A DNA stretch of 64,000 nt from Laceyella sediminis. GTDB taxonomy: Bacteria; Bacillota; Bacilli; Thermoactinomycetales; Thermoactinomycetaceae. The stretch's first letter is position 1; each line of letters opens with the position of its first letter. Below, piece by piece: positions 36,447 to 44,344 of this stretch. The DNA lies in NCBI RefSeq assembly GCF_003003125.1, contig NZ_PVTZ01000003.1, positions 124,001 through 188,000 of the forward strand. Direction: 5' to 3'. The notes beneath the pieces were generated by a model. It was not told where the DNA came from, ran no database searches, and was given only the letters and a program-made list of their open reading frames with translations. The position numbers and the translations under genes were made by a program.

Positions 36447-36455
36447 CAATGTATG
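36447..36455 (-). promoter_or_regulatory. Sigma-E-like -10 box upstream of the recombinase gene
   Basis: Minus strand CATACATTG, 31 nt before the recombinase ATG. It fits the mother-cell sigma-E -10 (CATACANT) and nearly sigma-K (CATANNNTA); the -35 region (TTTTGCT, 14 bp upstream) is poor, so this is tentative. Confidence 0.35.
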
Positions 36456-36553
36456 AAAGCGCTCATGCCAGCAAAACGTTCAGGCGCTGATCCAGACCTG
36501 TTCTGATCTCCATCGACCAACGGCATCCTCCACCACCAAGTTTAAACTCATGC

Positions 36554-36742
36554 CTATTGCGTGATCTTCAAACCTCTTTTGCCGCTATATTTCACGGAGC
36601 TTTTGTGTAAACGGCTCAATCGCTCCCCCAGACCGTCCTTCATTTCGTTAACAAAATAAGGAGCGAACGCTTCGTGAAATGCTACCTCCGGATTCTTATT
36701 GCCAAACGTCTCTTTTCCCAGCACCAGAGTTACTTTCTTCAC
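36554..36742 (-). CDS. Small basic protein next to the recombinase (candidate directionality factor)
   Basis: 62 residues from the GTG at 36742 (MKKVTLVLGKETFGNKNPEV), spaced well behind GAGAGGTG; ATG 36748 is also in frame. C-terminal end is basic (LHKSSVKYSGKRGLKITQ). No family recognised. It lies 140 bp upstream of, and in the same direction as, the serine recombinase; small genes in that position can encode recombination directionality factors (as sprB beside sprA of SPbeta). That role is inference only. Confidence 0.45.
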   Translation of the reverse strand: MKKVTLVLGKETFGNKNPEVAFHEAFAPYFVNEMKDGLGERLSRLHKSSVKYSGKRGLKITQ

Positions 36743-36937
36743 GATCATCACCTCTCTCTTCACTTTATGCATAAACAACGGTTGTACGAGCCTGGAACTT
36801 CAACTTTAATCCTAATTTGTCTTGTTCTCGAAAGTGTGTGATCATGAAAATGCAACGTACTACCGTTAACGGCCCTTTCCACGGAGAGAGCGAAAAACGG
36901 TGTGAAAGCAAAAAAACGGGGACCCTTTGGCCCCCAA

Positions 36938-38242
36938 TTAAACCCCTTCCACAATCCGCTTTGCTCGTCTTTGCGCCTCGTATATTAATTTCTCTTCATC
37001 AATCGTCAGTAATTGGCGATGCTTCATCAAGATTTTCCCATTTACAATCGTTGTATCCACGTCTTGGCCAAATGCGGAATACACAAGCAGAGAAACCATA
37101 TCATGATGCGGTACCAAATGAGGCTGATTGACGTTAACCAAAATGATATCCGCCTTTTTCCCCTTCTCGATTCTCCCTACTTGGTTATCAATCCCCAAGA
37201 TTTTAGCACCATTTACTGTCGCCATTTGCAAAATCGCATGCGCATCAATGATCGCCGGATCAAAGTGTTCCAACTTCTGCAAACCAGATGCCATCTTCAT
37301 TTCCTTAAACAAATCGAGTGAAGTAGCACTGCCCGCCCCATCTGTTCCCAAGCTGACCAAAATTCCTTTTTCGATGAATTTGGAAACAGGAGCAATGCCG
37401 CAACCTAACTTCATATTGCTGTAAGGATTGTGCGCAATCCCGCCCTTCATATTTTTCAGCAATGCAATATCCTGCTCATCTAAATGAACAGCATGCGCTA
37501 ACAAAACATGATGCTCTCCATCAAACAAACCCAGATCAGCCAAATACTCGGTGGGGCTTTTTCCATATTTCTTGTTGATTTTCTCCACTTCTTCATGCGT
37601 CTCGGCCAAATGAATATGAATGGGTACGCCTAATTCTTTGGCGATTTCCATGATCTCTTTCAAGTTCTCCGGGGGACAGGTATATGGTGCATGAGGCCCC
37701 ATCATGGTTGTGATGCGACCATCCCCTTTCCCCGACCATGACTCAACTAAATCTATGCTCTCCTTTAAGCGCTGTCCCCCATCATCACCCAAAAACACGA
37801 GCCCCCGTGTCAGCGATGCACGGATTCCCGAATCGTAAACAGCTTGTGCGATTTGATCCATATGGATGTACATGTCCGCATACGCCGTAGTTCCTGATTT
37901 GATCATCTCTGTGATTCCCAACAGGGCTCCCCAATAGATATCTTCTTGCGTCATGTTCTCTTCCGCAGGGAGCATTTTTTTATCAAGCCATTCCATCAAG
38001 CGCAAATCATCGCTGAATGACCGCAACAAGCTCATTGGAGAATGGTTGTGGGTATTGATCAATCCTGGCAAAGCCACCAATTGGGACGCCTGAATGATCT
38101 CATCAAAACCAGATATATCCTCTGGAAAATCGCTAGTAATGTCGGAGATCATCTCATTCTCGATTATGATGTGAGCTCGATATGTAATGAATTTCTCTTC
38201 CTTAAAATCTAAAATCAACGGATTTTTAATTAGAATCTTCAT
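36938..38242 (-). CDS. Amidohydrolase (MTA/SAH deaminase or SsnA-like)
   Basis: 434 residues, metal-dependent hydrolase. Metal and catalytic residues: LINTHNHSPMSLLRSFSDDL (HxH) near residue 62, VPIHIHLAETHEEVEKI near 200, HVLLAHAVHLDEQDIAL near 240, VSLGTDGAGSATSLDLFKEM near 305 (Asp). This is the 5-methylthioadenosine/S-adenosylhomocysteine deaminase-like subgroup, also near SsnA and TrzA. ATG 38242 is placed 7 nt after AAAGGGG; the longer frame to 38317 has no site. It is cargo of the intervening element; substrate unknown. Confidence 0.85.
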   Translation of the reverse strand: MKILIKNPLILDFKEEKFITYRAHIIIENEMISDITSDFPEDISGFDEIIQASQLVALPGLINTHNHSPMSLLRSFSDDLRLMEWLDKKMLPAEENMTQEDIYWGALLGITEMIKSGTTAYADMYIHMDQIAQAVYDSGIRASLTRGLVFLGDDGGQRLKESIDLVESWSGKGDGRITTMMGPHAPYTCPPENLKEIMEIAKELGVPIHIHLAETHEEVEKINKKYGKSPTEYLADLGLFDGEHHVLLAHAVHLDEQDIALLKNMKGGIAHNPYSNMKLGCGIAPVSKFIEKGILVSLGTDGAGSATSLDLFKEMKMASGLQKLEHFDPAIIDAHAILQMATVNGAKILGIDNQVGRIEKGKKADIILVNVNQPHLVPHHDMVSLLVYSAFGQDVDTTIVNGKILMKHRQLLTIDEEKLIYEAQRRAKRIVEGV

Positions 38243-38530
38243 AACCATTCCCCTTTTGTTTTTAGAATTATTATTTATATAATTGCATTGCATTTTACAT
38301 CGTAAAGTACATCCCATCTATTGTCTGATAAGCTTCTCTTGAGACCGATTCAACGGTGAGAGGAGCAGTATTGAAAATAAGACCCATGATGATTTCTAAT
38401 TGCTACTTCGTTTTTCAATCTAAAAACAAAAAGAGAGGGAACCAACAGGTCACTCCCCCTCTTCACAGCCATCCATAAGATGGATCAGATATCCATCTTT
38501 CTTTGTAACTTAATCAGGCTTACACCTTTT

Positions 38531-38995
38531 TTATTCTGTTTCCATTTTATTGTACCAATCGGCCAACTCCATCATTTCAAATTCCTCTTCCACATCAAGT
38601 CTAAGAGGTGAGATCAATTCCAACAAATTGCCGTCAGGGTCATGAAAATAAATGGCTGCGTGTGCTTGTGGATTATTTGGAAGTACAAGAGGTTGTCGTT
38701 CCGGAGAAAAACGAAAAGCTTCTTTAACCTCAATTCCCTTTTCTTGTAGCCATTTTTTAGCCTTGGTGATATCTTCCAGGCTGACATGAAAGGCAATGTG
38801 TCGGATAGAGGGATGATAGGGCAGGGTTACTTGATCTGTTTCCCATAAACCAAGCCAGCTCTTGCCTTTTTCAATCCAAACAAATGCAAGCTTTTCACCT
38901 TTATATGCTAGTTCCAAGCCAAGTTTTTGATAAAACGCAATAGATTTTTCGATATCACTGACAGGCAAATGCGCTTCATATAACCCTTTTATCAT
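38531..38995 (-). CDS. VOC (glyoxalase/bleomycin-resistance) superfamily protein
   Basis: 154 residues. YEAHLPVSDIEKSIAFYQKL and LELAYKGEKLAFVWIEKG at the N-terminal beta-alpha-beta-beta-beta unit, RHIAFHVSLEDITKAKKWLQ (metal His) near 65 and AAIYFHDPDGNLLELISPLR (metal Glu) near 115. Start ATG behind AGGAGGTATTTTA. Could be a fosfomycin-thiol-transferase-like or a lactoylglutathione-lyase-like enzyme, not distinguishable from sequence alone. Confidence 0.85.
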   Translation of the reverse strand: MIKGLYEAHLPVSDIEKSIAFYQKLGLELAYKGEKLAFVWIEKGKSWLGLWETDQVTLPYHPSIRHIAFHVSLEDITKAKKWLQEKGIEVKEAFRFSPERQPLVLPNNPQAHAAIYFHDPDGNLLELISPLRLDVEEEFEMMELADWYNKMETE

Positions 38996-39029
38996 TAAAA
39001 TACCTCCTGATTTGTATGCTCAGAGATGT

Positions 39030-39150
39030 GGGCGTGTCTGGTGAATTAGGTTGGTAGGGATTAACCTTTTCTCCAAGAGCGCTGATACACAAGTAAAGAA
39101 ACAAGAACATGGTTTTGGAGACGCTGGCCTATTCATCAGACACGCTCTTG
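39030..39150. repeat. MITE-like repeat, copy 4 (degenerate), inside the element
   Basis: Left end GGGCGTGTCTGGTGAATTAG, right end CTATTCATCAGACACGCTCT; the middle has diverged and is shorter. The following 39151-39412 stretch holds nothing I can support. Confidence 0.65.
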
Positions 39151-39412
39151 TATCCAGGAAAAAAGATGACCAGATTGAAACTGGTCACCTTGCATATGGT
39201 TAAATCAAATAAATATGATTATCAACGCAAATTGGATCAGTTGGATGTGCTGGAATCACCCGCAGGAAATTTAGCAATCGAATGGGCAACCACTACCCCC
39301 GCATAAAGCTGATGAATGATCTTGATTACTATAGAGATCATGATCGGGTGTAATTTGCTGACGAATCCACCAAACGGTTACCCGGCTCAAACAACGAGCC
39401 AGGTATAAGATC

Positions 39413-40312
39413 TTAATTTCTTAAAAATGGCGAAAGTTTCCCATACGAAGTAATAAACAATTTCTCTCGCGCTCTGGTACTCGCAACATACAAGAGAGAC
39501 CTTTCTTGTTTGATTTTCTCTTCTCTTTCTTCAATATCTTCAATTTTGGTAAAAGCATCAAGGGGAACGACTTTTTCATTGACCCCAGCCAGAAAGACAA
39601 CGCGAAATTCAAGCCCCTTACTCCGATGCATCGTGCCGCAATGGACTCCTTTATTGCTTAAATGAGATTCTGTGGTAAGAAGCGAGACAGCCATTCCATT
39701 CTCCTCCAAAAACTTTTGATACCTCTCAACCATTTTTTTCGTTCTCGCAAAAAGGCCGATCTCATGAGGCAAAATTCCTTCTCTCAATAATTCCTTCATC
39801 TGTTTCAGAATAAACTGCCTCTCAAGGTTTACGTTTGCAAAGTTTACGCATACGGGTTCCGTTCCTGACATAAGCGAGATATCATCTGCAAAATTTTGCC
39901 CTCCATCTAAGTCATCAAATGGAATATCTCCGATAACTTGTATCGCCTGTTTTCGAATTTGTTCGGTGGTGCGATAGTTAATGCGTAAGCGTCTGGATCT
40001 TTGTCCCCTGACATCGATTCCGCAACGTGAAAGAACCGCAAACCGGGAGTAAATCCGTTGGTGGGGATCACCCACAATAAACAGGTCATTTCTGTTTTTT
40101 GGGACCAAGGCCCTCAACAATTTAAACGACTCTTCAGTAAAGTCCTGAGCTTCATCAACAATAGCCGCACGGTAATTCAATCGGCCTGGGTTCGCTTCCA
40201 ACCATTTTCGGGCCATGCGAATGATATCAGGATATTCATACCAGCCTCTTTCCTCCATCTCATTGCGGAGAAAAAATCTTACTTCATCATCATCAAAGTG
40301 TTTGATTTGCCA
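39413..40312 (-). pseudogene. 5'-truncated UvrD/Rep-like helicase
   Basis: About 300 codons from a stop at 40313-40315; first ATG at 40258. Motif II (AAIVDEAQDFTEE), III (LFIVGDPHQRIYSRF), IV (RINYRTTEQIR), V (CGTMHRSKGLEFRVVFLAG) and VI (LLYVASTRAREKLFITSYG) of superfamily 1 helicases are present. Motif I (Walker A) and the N-terminal third are missing, and the frame is closed upstream. It lies downstream of the DISARM genes, facing the same way. It may be a remnant of a larger defence or repair helicase. Confidence 0.75.
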
Positions 40313-40474
40313 CTAAAATGATCTGAATATTCGGCACCACCCCCCTTCTTCTATAAACCGGATCGGACATGACGGCTCCTAAAGAAGCGAAAGTCTTATA
40401 TAGAAAAATGGTGGCGTATCAGATAAAATAACCAAATATCCAAGAGGAGTAAATGGCAAAAACGCCGATCTTCT

Positions 40475-40518
40475 AAAACAACCGGCCTCCCGTACACTAA
40501 GGGACAGCCGGTTGTTTT
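40475..40518 (-). terminator. Terminator after vsr
   Basis: Perfect stem AAAACAACCGGC/GCCGGTTGTTTT, T-rich on the minus side. The rest of 40319-40558 shows nothing. Confidence 0.8.
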
Positions 40519-40558
40519 GGCATTATCGTTTGTTTTTTGTTATTTTGTCGTCGACTTA

Positions 40559-40987
40559 TTATATGTTTAGAAACTCAACTCTTTTTGTATTTTGAACACA
40601 TTCAACAAGTTCATCAATAACCCCATCAAAATCTTCTTTTAATCTGTGCTCCCAGATCCGAAACACATACCAACCGCGTTCCCGGTAGTATTCAGTCACC
40701 TCTTGGTCTCTTTCTTTATTTCTTGATAATTTGTTGATCCAAAAATCCCGGTTTCTTTTTGGTATGGTTGTGTGGTCAGAACAAAAATGCCAAAAACATG
40801 AATCAACGAAAATCACTATCTTATATTTCTTGATTGCTATATCGGGCTTTCCGTATAAATCCCCCACATTTCTGCGAAATCGAACACCGCGTTGCCATAA
40901 AGCTTTGGCAACACATTCTTCCAATTTCGTATTCTTTCCACGAATAGCTCTCATGTTTTTGGAACGAGTCGGGTCCGGTTTATCCAT
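40559..40987 (-). CDS. vsr: Very short patch repair endonuclease Vsr
   Basis: 142 residues. Nicks beside T:G mismatches formed when 5-methylcytosine deaminates. Family blocks: DPTRSKNMRAIRGKNTKLEE at the start, VRFRRNVGDLYGKPDIAIKK (catalytic Asp region), KIVIFVDSCFWHFC (zinc/active site) and DFWINKLSRNKERDQEV. ATG 40987 behind TTGGAGGAAGACGG; the frame extends to 41020 without a site. Adjacent (51 bp) to a cytosine-C5 methyltransferase, its usual partner, and facing the same way. Confidence 0.92.
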   Translation of the reverse strand: MDKPDPTRSKNMRAIRGKNTKLEECVAKALWQRGVRFRRNVGDLYGKPDIAIKKYKIVIFVDSCFWHFCSDHTTIPKRNRDFWINKLSRNKERDQEVTEYYRERGWYVFRIWEHRLKEDFDGVIDELVECVQNTKRVEFLNI

Positions 40988-41038
40988 AACCGTCTTCCTC
41001 CAAAAATATAAAAATTTCATTATAATAAAAACTGTATT

Positions 41039-42364
41039 TCATTTTTCCAACATTTCTTTGATTGAACGAGAGACAATTTCAGACATTAAGGGTGGTACAG
41101 CATTTCCCACTTGAACAAATTGAGCGGTTCGAGGCCCCTCAAATTTGTAATTGTCGGGGAATGTTTGTATTCTGGCTGCTTCTCTGACGGTCAGGCTACG
41201 GCACTGTTTGAAATCTGGATGAATATTGTAATGCCCGTCTTTCGCTATATGAGCAACAACGGTATGAGGCAACCCGTCCACACGATGAACTCTGAATCTG
41301 TCAGTGAACGAACCGCGATTTTTATGAGTTTTCAATCTCTCCGGCAATTCATCATAATGAAGCTGTAGCCCTTGTGATGCCTTTTCAAGGGCAATGAGGT
41401 AAATCTCCCTGTCGAGATCTCTGAGCTGACGAGCTTTGTGATTCAAAACACCGATACTGTTCTCTCTCATTTTTCTTTGAAAATCAGAAATACGGCCATC
41501 AATTTCTGGATATTCACAGAAAAAATGATCATTTCCCTCTCCGGGATTCAACATTGGCAAATCATACAAAACATTTCTCGTCGTGAGAGGGTCCTTCCAA
41601 ACAATTTTATGGTTTTCAAAATTCGGGTATGTGTAATCAAACCGACTTTGAAATCCAAAAAGAAGCACTCTTTTTCTGGTTTGCGGAATTCCGTAATCAC
41701 TAAAATCCAACACATTCTTCAATTCATCCTTGTTCTCTCCCGATAACAGCTTGTAACCGATCCGTTCAAACTCTTCTTTTATTGTTTCAAACACCTTTCC
41801 TTTTTTTGCACTAAGGATCCCGGGTACGTTCTCGAAGATAAACACCCGTGGTTTATAATAATTAACCAGATTTAAATAATAATAGAACAAATAATTGCGT
41901 GGATCTTTTTCAGCAAATTCCCTCATCCTCCCTCTTCCGACCAGTGAGTACGCCTGACAAGGAGGGCCACCGATAATCAAATCGACGCTGGTCATTTTCT
42001 GTTTTTTAAGAGACTGGTCAATTTCATGAATAATTTGGGTCGTTGAAGTAGCCTCTTTATCATTGCTGGGGTTTCCAAACTTTCTGTTTAAAACCACCAG
42101 TTCCAATAAATTTCTTAAATCAGGATATTTCTTAAAAACGGCCTCTCTGTGAATATCGATGTTTTTGTACTCACCGGACGAACGAAGATAAGCAAAATAA
42201 GTATCCAAATCTTTTTGTTTCACTAAAAAATGATACACTATCCTCGTTTTCAGTGTCTCACATGCCCACTTGTCTTTTTCGACCTTTGCCGCAAACCGGA
42301 ATCCCAACCTGTGAAAGCCTTCACTCAATCCACCTGCACCGGAAAACAAATCAATGACGACCAA
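41039..42364 (-). CDS. drmMII: DNA (cytosine-5) methyltransferase, DISARM DrmMII type
   Basis: 441 residues. Motifs I-X in order: VVIDLFSGAGGLSEGFHRLG (I), LIIGGPPCQAYSLVGRGRM (IV, catalytic Cys), FIFENVPGIL (VI), DYGIPQTRKRVLLFGFQ (VIII), and VGNAVPPLM (X). TTG start (42364) behind AAGGGATGGCAA. It protects host DNA at its site; in class 2 DISARM this is the usual modification gene (5mC). It is separated from drmB by a terminator and has its own -10 (TATAAT), so expression is independent of the other genes. Confidence 0.9.
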   Translation of the reverse strand: MVVIDLFSGAGGLSEGFHRLGFRFAAKVEKDKWACETLKTRIVYHFLVKQKDLDTYFAYLRSSGEYKNIDIHREAVFKKYPDLRNLLELVVLNRKFGNPSNDKEATSTTQIIHEIDQSLKKQKMTSVDLIIGGPPCQAYSLVGRGRMREFAEKDPRNYLFYYYLNLVNYYKPRVFIFENVPGILSAKKGKVFETIKEEFERIGYKLLSGENKDELKNVLDFSDYGIPQTRKRVLLFGFQSRFDYTYPNFENHKIVWKDPLTTRNVLYDLPMLNPGEGNDHFFCEYPEIDGRISDFQRKMRENSIGVLNHKARQLRDLDREIYLIALEKASQGLQLHYDELPERLKTHKNRGSFTDRFRVHRVDGLPHTVVAHIAKDGHYNIHPDFKQCRSLTVREAARIQTFPDNYKFEGPRTAQFVQVGNAVPPLMSEIVSRSIKEMLEK

Positions 42365-42397
42365 TTGCCATCCCTTCTTTTCAGCTGTAATATCTCA

Positions 42398-42403
42398 ATT
42401 ATA
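42398..42403 (-). promoter_or_regulatory. -10 box for drmMII-vsr
   Basis: Minus strand TATAAT, 34 bp before the drmMII start; a -35-like GTGTTC is 18 bp upstream. Follows a terminator (42443-42471), which supports separate transcription. Confidence 0.5.
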
Positions 42404-42442
42404 CCATCGAGGGTTATTTGCGAACACAAGTTCTCATAGAAT

Positions 42443-42471
42443 AAAGAAAGTCGGGGCAAAGTTACCCGACT
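42443..42471 (-). terminator. Terminator after drmB
   Basis: AGTCGGG/CCCGACT stem, followed on the minus strand by TTTCTTTATT; lies 23 bp after the drmB stop. Confidence 0.7.
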
Positions 42472-42493
42472 GTTAATTATAAATAATGTACCA

Positions 42494-44344
42494 TTATTGT
42501 ATACACACCAATGATGAAAAGAAACCGACACTTTCATCGTCATCCGTTCCCACAATCAATGCACGATCAAGAATTCGGTTTCCGAACTCACACGACGTTT
42601 CCGGCAACAAGGCACAATTGTGGCATGCAGCTAAATTGCAGGAGTCAGGACCCTGACCATTGCTTTGTATACAGATAGGATCAGCAGAACACCATCTTGC
42701 ATTCTGGATGGCAGAAAAAACAATGTTCTCTAAACGACCTTGAAGACCTTGCCTGACCAAACCACCCATCGACCCTTCCGAATCGTTGGATGCCGTATAA
42801 ATCAGGATTCCGCTCATGGTATCGTCCGAACCGTCTTGACTGCAGTAAATCCTCTCTCTGAGTGAAGAACTGCCGTAGCCACATTCATAACTGAGTTGAT
42901 TGATTAGGAGATGAGCAAAAGTATGCAACAAAACAAACTTAGGATTTAATTCAAAATCACCCCCATGGTAACGTTTTTTCTTTTTGAGATTTGACTCCAG
43001 TTTTTTTATTCTTTTTTTGACGGAATCATTAGAAACCCATTTTTCCAATTGCTCTTTGTCAAAATCAATGAAAATGCCTTCTCCTCTTACTTGAATGGCA
43101 GGCAACCAATCGACTGGTTTCTTGGTAAGCTCATACTTTCGGCTGACCACATTGTTGTTATCGGGAGGTTCCAATCTTGTAAAACCTAATAAGACCCTTG
43201 TTTCTTTTAGTTTATGAACAAGTGACACTTGCTTGAAATATCGAGAAACCTCAGGATCAAACTCTTTTGCGTCTATTTTCTTTACATACAAATCTTGATC
43301 ATCTGCTCCGGTTTCAGTCAATATCGCCTGATACTCCGGCATCCGAATCTCAACATCCAAGTTTTTGCTTGGACCATTCTTTTCAACTGCTTTTCTGTCC
43401 TTTACCTCATCCAATCTCTTAAAAATCAAATTCAGCAGTGTATCTTCGTTAACATTGTACTGTTCGGAAAAGACCTGGACCAAAATCTTTAATGCCTCTT
43501 TGGATGATCCTTCAATTGTAGGTCTGTATCTTTTCCAAACATCTTCAAACGCTTCAACCGTTTTTGTGTCAACTTCTCCATAATCGGGAAGAAAAATTGC
43601 GCTTTTTACAATTGGAAAATAAACGTTGGATGCCCCGCGTTGAACAACCGTCAAACTTTCTCCGCATCCTTTTGCCTTGTCTTCCACTTCTCCTAACCAC
43701 GGTCTGTTTCCACTGCACTTTTTTAGGTTGTCAAGCGAACCTTCCGAAAAGGCTCCGGCCATGGTATTTTTGAGTCCACAAATGCATGAAATCTCTATTC
43801 CTGCAAGACTACTGCTTTTGCCGGCGATCAATCGCAATTGACTGCGACCTTTTTTACACTTTTCTCCCCTGTGAACCCATTCTTCAAAGGGAAAATCTTC
43901 AATATGCCCATTCCTGCATAACGTAATGAAACGTACCGGTATCAAACGCGGACGTTTTTTCAACTGATCACATGAAAGTCCTTTACTGAACTCATAACCA
44001 ATACAGAAACTCTGCTCATATCCAACCAGAGAACGCTTTGTCATCCAGCCGCACCTGGGACAATATTCCCACAGGGGAAAGTTGACGAAAGGAATGGAGA
44101 GATTTGAATTTTGAACATCTCTCTTCCGTTCCCGATAGTCGGGAGGCAGCCGAAAATGACTGACTCCCAATTGTTTTTCCAGTCTTTCTTCCCTGATTTT
44201 GAATTCTTCAAGATCTTCGGCATATTGATAAGTTCTTTCCCATGCATCTAAACCACAAACCATCAGGGACACATCATTGGGAAAGTTTACGATTTGACCA
44301 ATTCCCCATGGAGAAATCAATTGACTTTGCCTGATTTTATTCAA
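42494..44344 (-). CDS. drmB: DISARM protein DrmB (DUF1998)
   Basis: 616 residues. N-terminal QSQLISPWGIGQIVNFPNDV, typical of DrmB/DUF1998 proteins, then zinc-ligand pairs: YCPRCGWMTKRS near residue 95, CLKN-type ISCICGLKNT near 182, and a C-terminal Cys cluster CIQSNGQGPDSCNLAACHNC followed by LLPETSCEFGNRILD. The DUF1998 core FVLLHTFAHLLINQLSYECG lies near residue 470. TTG start overlaps the drmA stop (TTGA) and stands behind GGAAGGAGACGAAG. DrmA-DrmB is the core complex of DISARM. Confidence 0.88.
   Translation of the reverse strand: MNKIRQSQLISPWGIGQIVNFPNDVSLMVCGLDAWERTYQYAEDLEEFKIREERLEKQLGVSHFRLPPDYRERKRDVQNSNLSIPFVNFPLWEYCPRCGWMTKRSLVGYEQSFCIGYEFSKGLSCDQLKKRPRLIPVRFITLCRNGHIEDFPFEEWVHRGEKCKKGRSQLRLIAGKSSSLAGIEISCICGLKNTMAGAFSEGSLDNLKKCSGNRPWLGEVEDKAKGCGESLTVVQRGASNVYFPIVKSAIFLPDYGEVDTKTVEAFEDVWKRYRPTIEGSSKEALKILVQVFSEQYNVNEDTLLNLIFKRLDEVKDRKAVEKNGPSKNLDVEIRMPEYQAILTETGADDQDLYVKKIDAKEFDPEVSRYFKQVSLVHKLKETRVLLGFTRLEPPDNNNVVSRKYELTKKPVDWLPAIQVRGEGIFIDFDKEQLEKWVSNDSVKKRIKKLESNLKKKKRYHGGDFELNPKFVLLHTFAHLLINQLSYECGYGSSSLRERIYCSQDGSDDTMSGILIYTASNDSEGSMGGLVRQGLQGRLENIVFSAIQNARWCSADPICIQSNGQGPDSCNLAACHNCALLPETSCEFGNRILDRALIVGTDDDESVGFFSSLVCIQ

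Noticed and set aside
36760-36954. Minus-strand ORF of 64 codons upstream of the small basic gene
   Set aside because: No ribosome binding site and no protein-like pattern; overlaps the control region of the small gene.
39109-39306. Plus-strand ORF across MITE copy 4
   Set aside because: Starts in the repeat, has no ribosome binding site and no recognisable protein pattern.
42365-42493. Place of a possible drmC (PLD) gene
   Set aside because: Only 130 bp with a terminator and promoter; no HxKxxxxD motif in any frame.
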